In this document: positions 55,203 through 64,000 of the stretch, one piece after another
How the letters are laid out: every line of letters begins with the position of its first letter
Position numbering within the stretch: position 1 is the first letter of the stretch
Source of the DNA: Persicaria tinctoria
Lineage: Eukaryota; Streptophyta; Magnoliopsida; Caryophyllales; Polygonaceae
Direction: 5' to 3'
DNA: 64,000 nt
Assembly (NCBI GenBank): GCA_037127255.1
Contig: JBANSL010000013.1
Location: 67,972,188 to 68,036,187 of the forward strand
Notes under the pieces: generated by a model
Seen by the model: the letters and a program-made list of their open reading frames with translations, nothing else
Database searches by the model: none
What the model was told of the DNA's origin: nothing
Translations under genes and position numbers: made by a program

Positions 55203-56444
55203 TGTGATATCATAAGTTGTGTGATGTCATCATTATGTAATAACCTTCTAGAAGGCTTAGCTTACTACCCAAGTCACTTTACTTTCATATAAATAGACCC
55301 CGTATGTAATAAATGAGACAAGTTCTTTGGCTGAATTCAATACAGCAATACAACAGTAATCTCCCCTCTCATCAAATTCTCTCATCAGATTCAAAACCAG
55401 CATCCTCCTCAACAAGTCGACTGCCAATGGATCTGCGTTCGCCAACAATCCCCACAAGTTCACTCCCCGAGAGAACGACAACATCATCAGAAACTCCCTC
55501 GATCTCTCGCAATCGATGAATGTCAGTTCCGATGCCGATTGCGTTCCTACAACTCCATGGATTCTTCTGATTTGGTCTATGGTGTTGCTTCCTTTGAAGA
55601 TCGGGCCTCCTCCCAACATTTCTGCGAATATGCATCCAACCGACCAGATGTCGACCTCGCTTCCGTACCGATCGGAATTGAGCAGGATCTCCGGCGCACG
55701 GTACCACCGAGAAGTCATGTACTCCGTCATGGATTGGGCTGAGGAGGATTTGGTGCGCGCGAGGCTGAAATCGCAGATCTTCAAATCGAGTTTTGAGTTC
55801 AGAAGCAGGTTTTGGGGCTTCAGATCTCGGTGGATTATGTTCGCTGAATGGAGGTGATGGACGCCTTTGAGGATATGGAAGAGAAGGTATTTGGATTGGT
55901 CGCCGGAGAGCGAGTTGATGACGCGGCCAAGATCGGCGTCCCTCAGGTCTTGTACAAGGTAGACCTGCCGGAAATCGGCCTTTCCGGCAGGAGATTACGA
56001 GAACATTACGTCTTTGAGGGAGATGACGTTTTCGTGGCGGATTTGGCGGAGGATTTGCATCTCCCGGAGCGTGCGAAGGGCGGTGGTGGGATCGCTGAGG
56101 GCGTCGCCGATCTTCTTCACAGCCAGGGAGTCTCCGGTGTCGCGGTTGATGCAGGAGCAAACGATCCCATAAGAGCCATTGCCAAGAACTCGAACCGGGG
56201 CGTACTTGATGTCCAACTCCTAAGGGGACCCCGGACAGTAGGAAAGTGTGCTTCTTTACCGGAGGCTTACGGAAGCGCCGATCGCCGATGACGCCAAACT
56301 TTGGAGCAACACGGCAAGTAATTGGGAGATAATTAGTGCGTCCGAGCATTGCCGCCGTTGATCGATGATAGCTCTAGTTGATTGCTTCAGAGCTAGGGTT
56401 GTAGAAATTGATGGTTAATTAATCCTTAAGCTCCATCGGTTGAA

Positions 56445-56457
56445 TTTATATATATAG
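56445..56457 (-). promoter_or_regulatory. TATA-like box upstream of the kinase pseudogene
   Basis: On the minus strand CTATATATATAAA lies about 95 bp before the ATG at 56349, a normal position for a plant TATA box. If it is the original promoter, the copy arose by DNA duplication rather than from an mRNA. Confidence 0.5.
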
Positions 56458-56816
56458 AGGAGGTTAGGGTTATATCATTTATGTTTCTTGGCATCTAAGA
56501 TTTTGATGGTCTGATCTAATTTGACATAAATATTTGGAAAGTGTTGGTTGATGTTTATATTTTATTTTCTTGATTACCAAAAATATTTATTTTGTTTTCC
56601 TTAATTAAGGAAGGAAATAAGCTTTTAACGGTGGGAGTGGATCCAAGTAGATTATGTAATAGATATTAGATTCTCAATGTATTAGTTATAGGGTTATTTT
56701 GGCAACTAACGCATTATAAATGTCTAATTAGCTAACTAACACTCAAATAAAATTAATTAACTAACCTAGCATCCTTCCTAATTTGACTATTAAGGTCAAC
56801 GTCGGTCAACAGACTT
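56458..56816. other. Non-coding spacer
   Basis: AT-rich upstream region of the kinase pseudogene; nothing else recognised. Confidence 0.45.
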
Positions 56817-57480
56817 TTTTTTTTTTTTTTTTACCAATGATGCCATTTTTTGTCGTTTTGATGCCATTTTTTTTTACATTTTATTTTCGCTTTGATGTCA
56901 CTTTTCTAATAAAATGGATTGATGACACTTTTTTTATGTCACTTTTTTCAAATCTTGCTGATATTTTTTTGTTTACTGTGATGCCACATTGATCATTGAT
57001 GCCATTTTTTTTTACCGTTGACTACTGATGACACTTTTTTGATGATATTTTTTTTTTTACAGTGATGCCATATTTTTTCAAGGTAATGTTTTCGTGATGC
57101 CATATTTTTTCAAGGTAATGTTTTGATGACATTTTTTTCTTTTAATGTGATGCAACTTTTTCAAATCAGTGTTTTGATGCCATTTTTCTAATGTAATTAT
57201 TTGATGCCATTTTTTTTAATCAAATCGTTTGATGTTACTTTTTTTTTAATTTAATCAATTGTATATCGATATATTTTCATCGATTCTACTTTTATTTACT
57301 GATGACACGTTTGTGATTACACTTCATTGATGACATTAGGTATTACACTTTATTGATCTCAATCATTTGTGATGACATTGTTTGTTGATGACATTTTTAT
57401 TGATAACGTTTTTTGATTACAAGTCATTGGTGACATCTTTTTTTAATGACAATTTTATTGGTTACTTTTATTCATTGACG
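56817..57480. repeat. Degenerate tandem array of TGATGMCAYTTTTTT
   Basis: Roughly 25 diverged copies of a motif TGATG(A/C)CA(C/T)(A/T)TTTTT with irregular spacing and orientation constant on the plus strand. Open frames in it are simple-sequence artefacts. Confidence 0.75.
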
Positions 57481-57589
57481 ACACATTTTAAGTACAATTT
57501 TTGTAAGTTCAAAAGATATTCTACCAAAATTTTTGTTATCAAGGTAAAATTCGGACAACGAACGGATAAACTAAATATATAGATGGCTG

Positions 57590-59801
57590 GCTAAAAAGAT
57601 ATTCTACCATGTTATTGGAATTTCCATGTTATTGGAATTTTCAACAAGAAACACCCAGTTGGAAAAAAGGGCGTTGGAATTCATTCCTACCGTTAATTAT
57701 GATGGAATTTCCATCGTCATGTAGATGTTGGAAATTAACCATGGCTAAAATTGTTGGAATACATAATTCAATTAAAGAAAAATAATATTATTAAAACCTG
57801 TTTAACCGGTTGCTTTTATCAAGTTCCAACAACTTAACCATTGGAATTTCCAACAATATTTACTGTTGGAAATTCTTTATTGGAATTTTCCAATATATGT
57901 AATGTTGGAATCAATTTTTTTGCAAAAATATAATTTTTATTAATACATTCCATCAACAACCACGTGGCTATTTGTATGAAGAAATTAATCTACTAGAAAT
58001 ATAAAAACCATGATATATAGCTATTATAAAGCAACAATATAAAAAATTATAATACCACCAGTTTCATTTACACATCTTCAACAACTATACAAATCATGTT
58101 CAAAGACGTTCAACAAAATGCAAAATGTCTACAACCAAAAAGTACTAAATGAAATTGTAAATGCATAAACTAATATCACCCGGCCCCTAGACTATCACTA
58201 CTGTCACCAAGTGTCCAAGTGCCACCACCACTGGAATGAACAGTTGAAATGAGGAAGGTGCAAGGGAAAGATACGATGGAATAGCTGGATTGAGATCTTG
58301 TGGCATTTCAATCTCCATCACTTTTGGATCTTGTCCTGGTAGACATGGACTTGATAATTGAGTGTTGTAGTTGTTGTTGATTCTTCTTGAAATCGAGTCT
58401 TCTTTGTCGCGTCATGCTATTATTTTATGCAATTGACACTGGGTCACATATGTAACCGTAAGTAGTGGAGAAGGATAATTAAGGAAGCAAAAAGAAGCAC
58501 CACCAAAACTATCACAAGTGCTCAAAGATTTAACTTGATCAGGCTTAACTTATTCAACAATTGTTTGCTGCAAGCTATGTCTTTAGGCTTCTTCTTGATT
58601 GAATCTTCATTCTCAGACCAGATCAACTCAATGTGGGATGGATGCAACATGTAGGCTGCCAAGAGAATCATATATTAGAAAGATATGTGTGTATCTGATA
58701 TAAATTAAATCAATTAATACTCAAAACCTGGTAAATAGAAAGATTTATAGGGTGGATCACTCCTTGAACACCCTAAGGACGACATACCTGGTTGACTTGA
58801 ATATGTAATCTGTAAACCACTTATTCATTCATAAGAATTCCGATGTTCATGATAGAGAGAATTCAAGATCGATCACTCTTCAATGGGAATTGAATTCAAG
58901 ATCGATCACTCTTCAATGGGAATTCACTGCACAACTGTTAATAGAAATTCACTGCACAACTGTTAATAGAAGAGAGATAGAAAATAGATTGAGATATATT
59001 GAGGGACTGAAGAAGGGAGCCAAGCACGGTTAATTAAACCGTTCATTCACCCCACTAAGGCACCCACTAATTAAGGATGTAATTGTCCAGTTCTGATGTA
59101 CGTGATCCTTTTAATTGAATTTCTTTTCTATTTTTTTCTTTTTTTTAAAAAAAAAATATTTGTTTTTCCAATCTAACCGACTATGAAATATCTCACATAT
59201 TTTCTCAAAAAAAAATCGCTCACATATATATTTTTCCTTACTATACGATGCAATTAATGATAAGTTAGATCCTTTCTATACGATGCAATTAATGATAAGT
59301 TAGATCGATCTTTACCTAATGGTCAGTTAGTGATTCTCCTAATATTTTCAAGATCTAGATTTTTTTAAATTAAAAAAGTAAGATTTTGTTCACTCCGATT
59401 GTTGCATCGGAATTTGATGACGGTCAACACTTAATTGATATATATTGACATAAATTTAGAAACAATTAATTTTAACCGGACAATGCGAAAATTTAAGAAG
59501 GAATTAATTTCTATTCATTTTTTAAATACCATTTCCAACGACATTTAGTAATGGATGATAATTTATCTATATTTCCAACGATCCAAGTTATTGGAGTTTA
59601 CTTCCAACAATGTGTAATGGTTGGAATAATTTTGGAAAACTATTGCCAACAACTTCGATGGTTGGAAAATTCTGATTACTTCTTTCCAATAACATGTATC
59701 GTTGGAATTGTTTTGTCCATTGTATTTCAGCGTTGGAATTTCATCCATTGAAAAATTTCGTTGGAACCCTACTGTTGGAATTCAATGTGTTTCCAGTAGT
59801 G
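57590..59801. mobile_element. Probable CACTA-type element with TTGGAATTTCCAA repeats
   Basis: The right end ..TTCAATGTGTTTCCAGTAGTG (complement starts CACTACTGGAAACAC) is a CACTA terminus at 59801. Both flanks of the region (57600-57920 and 59520-59790) carry many copies of TTGGAATTTCCAAC-like motifs, as CACTA subterminal repeats do. The left terminus was not located, so the start is approximate. No transposase is recognised in the 1.6-kb middle. Confidence 0.5.
58857..58972. repeat. Two adjacent tandem duplications
   Basis: AATTCAAGATCGATCACTCT with its flank occurs twice, followed by AATTCACTGCACAACTGTTA twice. A further tandem pair (TATACGATGCAATTAATGAT) lies at about 59242-59307. Confidence 0.8.
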
Positions 59802-60284
59802 CCACTAGTGAGGACATCACACTACATGATAATCTTACAAACCAAAGTCAACTTTTGACCAAAAGCAAAAATAAAAAGTTGCATGTAAAAGCAGCTTTAA
59901 TTAATGCAAAGAGGAAAAGAAGACTCAGTCCAGCGCATCATATTCACGCAACCTCCACCACCGGGGCCAAGCACCGCCACCAGCGCCAACAGAAACAGCC
60001 CTCACCGGCAACTCGTTCAGCACCAAAAAAATATTAAATCGTGCCATTAAGGGCTGAAGACGGGTAAAACACCAGCAGCAGACCAAGAACACGCACCACC
60101 TACAGCATCCACACAACACCGGCGAACCGTACTCTCCACCGGTCATACAGCACCACCAGAGAACCTCGTAAATCACCATTAACCACCAAGGCGCCAGTAG
60201 CACCGACGACCGTGACGAGACGCTTCACAAACCCAGCCAGAAGATATTTCACGCACAAACGGCAGTGAACAGCAGGAGAAAAGA
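59802..60284. other. Non-coding spacer
   Basis: Moderately GC-rich CACC-rich sequence with no recognised protein; probably intron-like or intergenic sequence beside the MPP-like pseudogene. Confidence 0.4.
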
Positions 60285-60760
60285 AAGAAAGGCAGACCTA
60301 ATCTTTTCATCCAAAGCAACCATCCAAAAAACACAAACCATCTCTCTCGAAGTAAACCCGCTCAATTGGCCCCCAATGTTCTCCATCTCCTCCAAAACCC
60401 TAGCATTGTCCCCCTTTCCTTTCAGAAGCAAACGATTCAACAAATTGGAAACGCCGTTAACTTCCTCCCTCTCAAATCGGCTCCCGGTATCGATCTATAC
60501 GCCGATTGACGCGGTGCTGGGGGCGAGATTCGACTCGGTGGCGACTCGGAGGCCGTTAGGGAGAGTGGTGATCCGAGTTTCCGGGGAGGAGAGGATTGTT
60601 GTGTGATCGGTGACGACCGGGTGCGGGGAGGTGTACAGGGGAGGAGGTTGAAGAAGAGGAGAGGATCCTGCGCGCGGGAAGCTGTTGTGTCGGCGGTAGC
60701 TGGGAGGAGGAGGAGGAGCGTCCGCGAGAAAGCTCAGAGTGAGATCGAAGTCGCCGCCAT
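60285..60760 (-). pseudogene. Mitochondrial processing peptidase beta-like pseudogene (5' exon)
   Basis: On the minus strand from ATG 60758-60760 an Ala/Ser/Arg/Leu-rich leader like a mitochondrial presequence is followed by SPETRITTLPNGLRVATESN, then IDTGSRFEREEVNGVSNLLN, KGKGDNARVLEEMENIGGQL, SGFTSREMVCVF. This is the N-terminal M16B peptidase domain of beta-MPP / complex III core protein. The inverse zinc motif HXXEH is replaced: the site reads NLLNR, losing both His and the Glu. Stops: TGA at codon 9 (60734-60736) and TAG at 60495-60497. Homology ends near 60285 at a possible GT splice donor (AG/GTCTGC), so the copy may come from genomic DNA. Only about 150 of about 500 residues are present. 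Confidence 0.82.
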
Positions 60761-60789
60761 GGACGTCTCTCCAGATCTGATTATCTGAG

Positions 60790-61036
60790 GGAGAGAGGAC
60801 ATATAAATGATGCTAGTCAATTAAAAAAAAATTGAATGACTGCTAGAATAGCCAATAAGTAAACTTAAGGTGCTAATAACCTAATTAGATTAGGAAAATG
60901 TGATATTTCACCAAATTTTCTCTAGGTTATAAGCATGATTTTTCTCTTTTCAAATTAATTAAAAAATTTGCAAAACTAATTAAAATAAGAGAAAATGTGA
61001 TATTTTATACCCCTGAGCACAATTAATTAGATATCC
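60790..61036. other. Non-coding spacer
   Basis: AT-rich; nothing recognised. Confidence 0.45.
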
Positions 61037-61143
61037 AGTCACAAAACTTCTTTTATTAGGCGTGCTAGACAACTTCAATTTTTTTTAGTCGCACTAACCT
61101 TTTAGTTTCCTTCCTCAGTTCCTCCCATCGCTCCTTTGTTCTC
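61037..61143. repeat. Dispersed repeat, copy 2
   Basis: Matches 35391-35507 with a few differences. It stops exactly at the LTR of element C, whose expected 5-bp target copy is TTCTC (61139-61143). Confidence 0.85.
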
Positions 61144-61973
61144 TGATACGTACTCGACTCGGGTTGAGCGAGTACACCTCCCAATCGTCCGGCTTTAAGG
61201 TAAATCGATCGACCCTCGTGTCGTGGGATTGGACTCGAACCAGTGAAGCTCACGTGAATTGGAGATCCCAACCGATATTAATATTGCACTTTCGATTCCA
61301 ATACGGTAACTTTGGAAATAACTAATTAGGTTCCTTTGACTTTCAATTGCAATTGAAACGCCTGCGGAGAAACGCAATTTCGGAGTCACACGCACCAGAT
61401 TGACGCTCGATTCCGATTGGCAACATGCGGCAGTGATATGCAAGCTATCTAATTAATTAGCAATTAATTATGCAGATCGACGGAGGCAACAGGAGGATTG
61501 CGGTGGTGCGGTAGCAGCAGTACGATAACGAGGGCGGAGGCGGAGCGGTGATGGTGACCGGAGCAAGGTGAATCTCTTCCAAACGAGGATGAGACTCCGA
61601 TCTTCAATCAATTCTAGCGAGAACCTTTGATTGAAGATCTCAATTGAAATTTCAGCAGCAGCAATCAATCAAGTAACAAGGAGAATGATAGGGTTTGTGA
61701 CGTCAGGGAAGAAAAGGGGGAGTCTCAACTCAACGCACTTCAATTCCTCTAAATTTGATGTAACCATGACAATTAACCCTAATAGAGTATTTATAGGAAA
61801 ATACTAATAACCCTAATTACTAATGGACCTAAATAACTAATGTGTTGGACTTCCTATGCAAAGAAGGTCCACACCTCTTATTAATAATAATACTTAAAAT
61901 ATAAATATGTTTTATAATAATAAATGCTTTATTAATGCGACATCAAAGTCGTATCCTACGGGGGCTGGAAACA
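61144..61973 (-). repeat. Element C 3' LTR
   Basis: 830 bp; on the minus strand it starts TGTTTCCAGC and ends CGAGTACGTATCA. Boundary at 61973 is set by CA followed by the pyrimidine-rich complement of the purine tract. Confidence 0.75.
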
Positions 61974-62800
61974 TCATTCTCCTCCCCTTGAGAGGGAAGC
62001 GTCCCCGCTTCCTCGTCCAGTGATAGAGAGTTGTCATAAAATGGAAATGTGACACGGGACGAGAAATACCATCGCATCTTCAATGGTGGGATCCACGGTG
62101 GTGCCTTCTTGTCGAACTTGAGGAGGATATCATTCTCCTCCACTTTTCCTTGCACCAAATCAGCGATAACCAGTGAGGAAGGCGCATCATCCATGAAGCA
62201 ATACGACGGAGAAACGGTTGGAATAGGTGACAGAAGAATTTGAGGTCTAGCAACCTCAAAAACAGCACCCTTTTCTTCAATAAACATAGAGCCAACATTC
62301 ACCCAAACCTCAGCCGTCGGAACTTCATGAGCATGCCCAAGAGGTACAATTGCTAACTCTTCAAACACGTCATCAAGTACCTTCTCCTCATCAACAAAAT
62401 CAATCTGTGCGTCTGGAACATTCCCACTGTCTGGTTGCAGCACAAATTCGGAAGCCTTCCCCAGGGAGTCTGGCAGTGTATAAGAGGCATCCAGTTTGGA
62501 TTGCAATTCAGTGATAAGTTGTCGCAGGGCCTGGATCTCACTCTGCTCTTGGGTCAACTGAGTCTCCTGGGTAATAAATTCGGGAACAAGCTTTTCTCCA
62601 GGCTCGCAAACTTTTGCAACATCAACCTCTGTCACAAGCTTAACTATTTCTGCTGCATATGATGGTGCCGGAGGTGCTACTTTCTTTCTCATAAAACAAG
62701 AATCAGGAGAAATAGCATAATATTTTTTTCTCATCAAGGATTTCAAATACCTCCATTTAGTGATCGGAGCAAGACCAGCATAAGCTCTGGCATCATCCAT
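61943..62800 (-). CDS. Element C gag-like protein
   Basis: An open frame from ATG at 62800 of 285 residues, entering the 3' LTR by 30 bases. The start (MDDARAYAGLAPITKWRYLK, SLMRKKYY), preceded in the same frame by YWWNR, resembles the C-terminal part of the gypsy-type retrotransposon gag helix bundle (WW..W..L...L..KY). A Gln/Glu-rich coiled-coil-like stretch follows (QEQSEIQALRQLITELQSKL), then an acidic, Pro/Val-rich region without a knuckle or protease. Further upstream, FDGIVDPDEY is a gag landmark separated by a frame change. The C-terminal half has no known relative in my reading. Confidence 0.6.
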   Translation of the reverse strand: MDDARAYAGLAPITKWRYLKSLMRKKYYAISPDSCFMRKKVAPPAPSYAAEIVKLVTEVDVAKVCEPGEKLVPEFITQETQLTQEQSEIQALRQLITELQSKLDASYTLPDSLGKASEFVLQPDSGNVPDAQIDFVDEEKVLDDVFEELAIVPLGHAHEVPTAEVWVNVGSMFIEEKGAVFEVARPQILLSPIPTVSPSYCFMDDAPSSLVIADLVQGKVEENDILLKFDKKAPPWIPPLKMRWYFSSRVTFPFYDNSLSLDEEAGTLPSQGEENDVSSPRRIRL

Positions 62801-62950
62801 TCGGTTCCACCAGTACACGGCCTGCCTGCGGAAGAGGAATATTCATCCGGATCGACAATTCCATCAAAAGTAGTCAACTCTAACCCATATTTAGGATCAT
62901 AAAAATATGATTTCATTTGCTGAGAGTATGGATCATAACGATAACGCTAA

Positions 62951-62963
62951 GCTCTAATGCCAG
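62951..62963 (-). promoter_or_regulatory. Element C primer binding site
   Basis: Plus-strand GCTCTAATGCCAG is the complement of CTGGCATTAGAGC, a tRNA-Met-type site with two changes from TGGTATCAGAGC. Confidence 0.7.
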
Positions 62964-62964
62964 T

Positions 62965-64000
62965 TGATACGTACTCGACTCGGATTGAGCGAGTACAACT
63001 CTCAATCGTCCGATGCCAAGTAAATCAATCGACCCCCGTGCTCGTTAATATGACTCGATCTCGGTGAGCCCTCGTGAAATTGCAAATAATTCAAAGGCTC
63101 GAGTTGACTTTTAAACTCAATTGAAACGGTTGGCGTTGAAATTGGAATGAGCACTCCCAATCCTGCCGGTTGACTTCGATATATACCAAAGAGCCGAGAT
63201 GGACTTCGATTCTAATCCGATGACGGCGCCAAATCGCCGAAATTGCCCAATTAATTAACAAGGCTAATTAAATATATGTTCAAGTACAAACGGACATCAA
63301 CCGAAGGGCTCCTACCAGCATGCGCGGTGATGGTGGGTTTCAATCGGCAAAGAGTGGTGACTAGACCTGTCAAAACACAACCCGACCCGGTGATCCGATT
63401 CGACCGACTCGAAAAATTTCCGACCCGAACCTGAAAATTTTGACCCGAATTTTTTTTTCGACCTGAACCCGAAAAACCCGAAATTTTCCGGGTAATCTGG
63501 ATTTCGACCCGTTGACCCGATTGACCCGGTAATTTTGACCCGATTTACCCGATGACCCGATTGACCCGGTTGATTTATAATAATATATAATTATTTTTAT
63601 ATATATATAATTAAAATTTATCACAAAATTATCAAATAATGATTTTTTTAATTTAAAAAAGAAAAATTTGACAAACCCGAAATCGACCCGAACCCAACCC
63701 GAAACCCGATCAAACCCGATTTTGAGTCAACCCGAAAAACCCGAAACCCGTTTTACCCGAGACCCGTTTTACCCGAAACCCGAAGTGACCGGACCCGAAC
63801 CCGACCTGAATGACCCGTTTGACAGGTCTAGTGGTGACGGTGTGCGACAGCGGTGGCAGAGGTGGAGGTGTGGTGATGGAACAAGGCGAATCTCTTCCAA
63901 ACGAGGATGAGATTCCGATCTTCAATCAATTCCAGCAAGAACCTTTGATTGAAGATCCAATTGAATTCAGCAGTAAATTAAGTAGCAAGAGAAATTAGGA
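62965..64000 (-). repeat. Element C 5' LTR (incomplete)
   Basis: Similar to 61144-61973. The stretch 63839-64000 matches about 61545-61690, after a 469-bp hAT MITE insertion plus its duplicated target. Continues past the window. Confidence 0.78.
63362..63830. mobile_element. hAT-type MITE with ACCCGA-rich body
   Basis: Perfect 13-bp inverted repeats TAGACCTGTCAAA and an exact 8-bp duplication GTGGTGAC (63354-63361, 63831-63838). The body is full of GACCCG/CCCGAA repeats on both sides of an AT-rich centre. It lies inside the element C LTR. Confidence 0.93.

Larger units (their letters stand above)
52425..55387 (+). mobile_element. Deleted and rearranged Ty1/copia element, copia-E
   Basis: LTRs 52425-52595 (171 bp) and 55200-55387 (188 bp) differ by a 17-bp indel and one or two substitutions, so the insertion is fairly recent. 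It has an exact 5-bp target duplication, a tRNA-Met primer site after the left LTR and a purine tract before the right. Only gag, part of protease and the end of pol remain; most of integrase and reverse transcriptase is deleted, and a short segment is inverted. It lies in antisense orientation within the kinase gene. Confidence 0.96.
52211..56349 (-). pseudogene. MAP kinase pseudogene (group-C-like), split by copia-E
   Basis: Coding parts are 56349-55388 and 52424-52211; the intervening 3 kb is copia-E plus one duplicated target. Motifs: VLGNGSYGIVC (Gly loop), LAVKKI (ATP Lys), LREMQILRQIRHENVISLKD, HRDLKPQN with HRD at 55824-55832, DFS instead of DFG at 55764-55772, activation-loop TEY at 55719-55727 in MTEYMTSRWYRAPEIL, VDIWSVGCIFAEML, and after the insertion NPEKRISALEALKHPYFSEI..WEEMLLYHPQ. 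LKDVM and the C-terminal end resemble plant group C kinases (MPK1/2/7/14). No intron is visible, so it may be a retrocopy. Lesions: a frameshift near 56220, an in-frame TAA at 55995-55997, the DFG change, and the insertion. Confidence 0.9.
61144..64000 (-). mobile_element. Non-autonomous LTR retrotransposon with gag-like ORF only (element C), runs off window
   Basis: LTR copies start TGATACGTACTCGACTCG at 61144 and 62965; the second is incomplete at the window edge. On the minus strand a primer-site-like TGGCATTAGAGC lies next to 62965 and a purine tract next to 61973. Internal DNA is only about 990 bp with one gag-like frame and no pol, the layout described for TR-GAG / LARD-type elements. 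The LTRs are clearly diverged, so the insertion is old. Confidence 0.8.

Noticed and set aside
55372..56349. A single 325-residue frame on the minus strand as one protein
   Set aside because: Only its first 40 or so residues could belong to the kinase N-terminus. The remainder is an Arg/Pro-rich out-of-frame reading of the kinase pseudogene.
56783..56992. 69-residue Phe-rich frame
   Set aside because: Product of the TGATGMCAYTTTTTT repeat array.
1..64000. CRISPR array or bacterial operon features
   Set aside because: No regularly spaced identical repeats with unique spacers. Introns, LTRs and plant transposons show eukaryotic nuclear DNA.

Overview
This window is plant nuclear DNA, most likely from a eudicot. 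The evidence is plant-type LINEs, Ty1/copia elements primed from initiator tRNA-Met, hAT, Mutator, CACTA, Harbinger, Stowaway and Helitron termini, short CCCTAAA telomere-type motifs, and broken copies of plant nuclear genes (MAP kinase, chaperonin-60, mitochondrial processing peptidase, an acylglycerol lipase / caffeoylshikimate-esterase relative). It is a gene-poor nest of transposons. I see no fully intact host gene. The best host candidate is an exon-like frame at 42995-43702.

Layout. 1-2233: Mutator-like transposase gene with a C-terminal OTU protease domain and one in-frame stop. 2908-9199: full-length but decayed LINE (LINE-1) with a 19-bp target duplication. 9986-10206: Stowaway MITE. 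10535-11321: Harbinger-like element. 11555-20280: remnants of LINEs, split by a decayed copia element (copia-A, 12012-19280) that itself carries a 1.0-kb hAT-like insertion. 21113-23730: Helitron with three tandem 5' ends, into which a Pack-MULE (22562-23452) carrying a lipase gene fragment has inserted. 25131-32832: two LINE 3' ends, one split by copia-B (26350-32434), the youngest LTR element here.

34485-34611: chaperonin-60 scrap. 35391-37304: copia gag fragment, a repeat shared with 61 kb, and a scrap of the MAP-kinase gene. 37777-39035: CACTA element. 42995-44309: conserved host-like exon with a hAT element just upstream. 44967-51886: full-length LINE-2 on the minus strand with a 14-bp target duplication and an uninterrupted 901-codon first ORF unlike standard plant LINE gag. 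52211-56349: group-C-like MAP-kinase pseudogene cut by a rearranged copia element (copia-E). 56817-59801: simple repeats and a CACTA-type terminus. 60285-60760: beta-MPP-like pseudogene. 61144-64000: LTR element with only a gag-like ORF, and a hAT MITE inside one LTR.

The elements date each other by nesting: hAT in copia-A in LINE; Pack-MULE in Helitron; copia-B in LINE; copia-E in the kinase gene; hAT in an LTR. Insertions were called from target duplications and matching termini read by eye. Protein family names come from motif recognition, not from searches. The most unusual coding feature is LINE-2 ORF1, which ends in a TAATG overlap with the endonuclease/reverse-transcriptase ORF.
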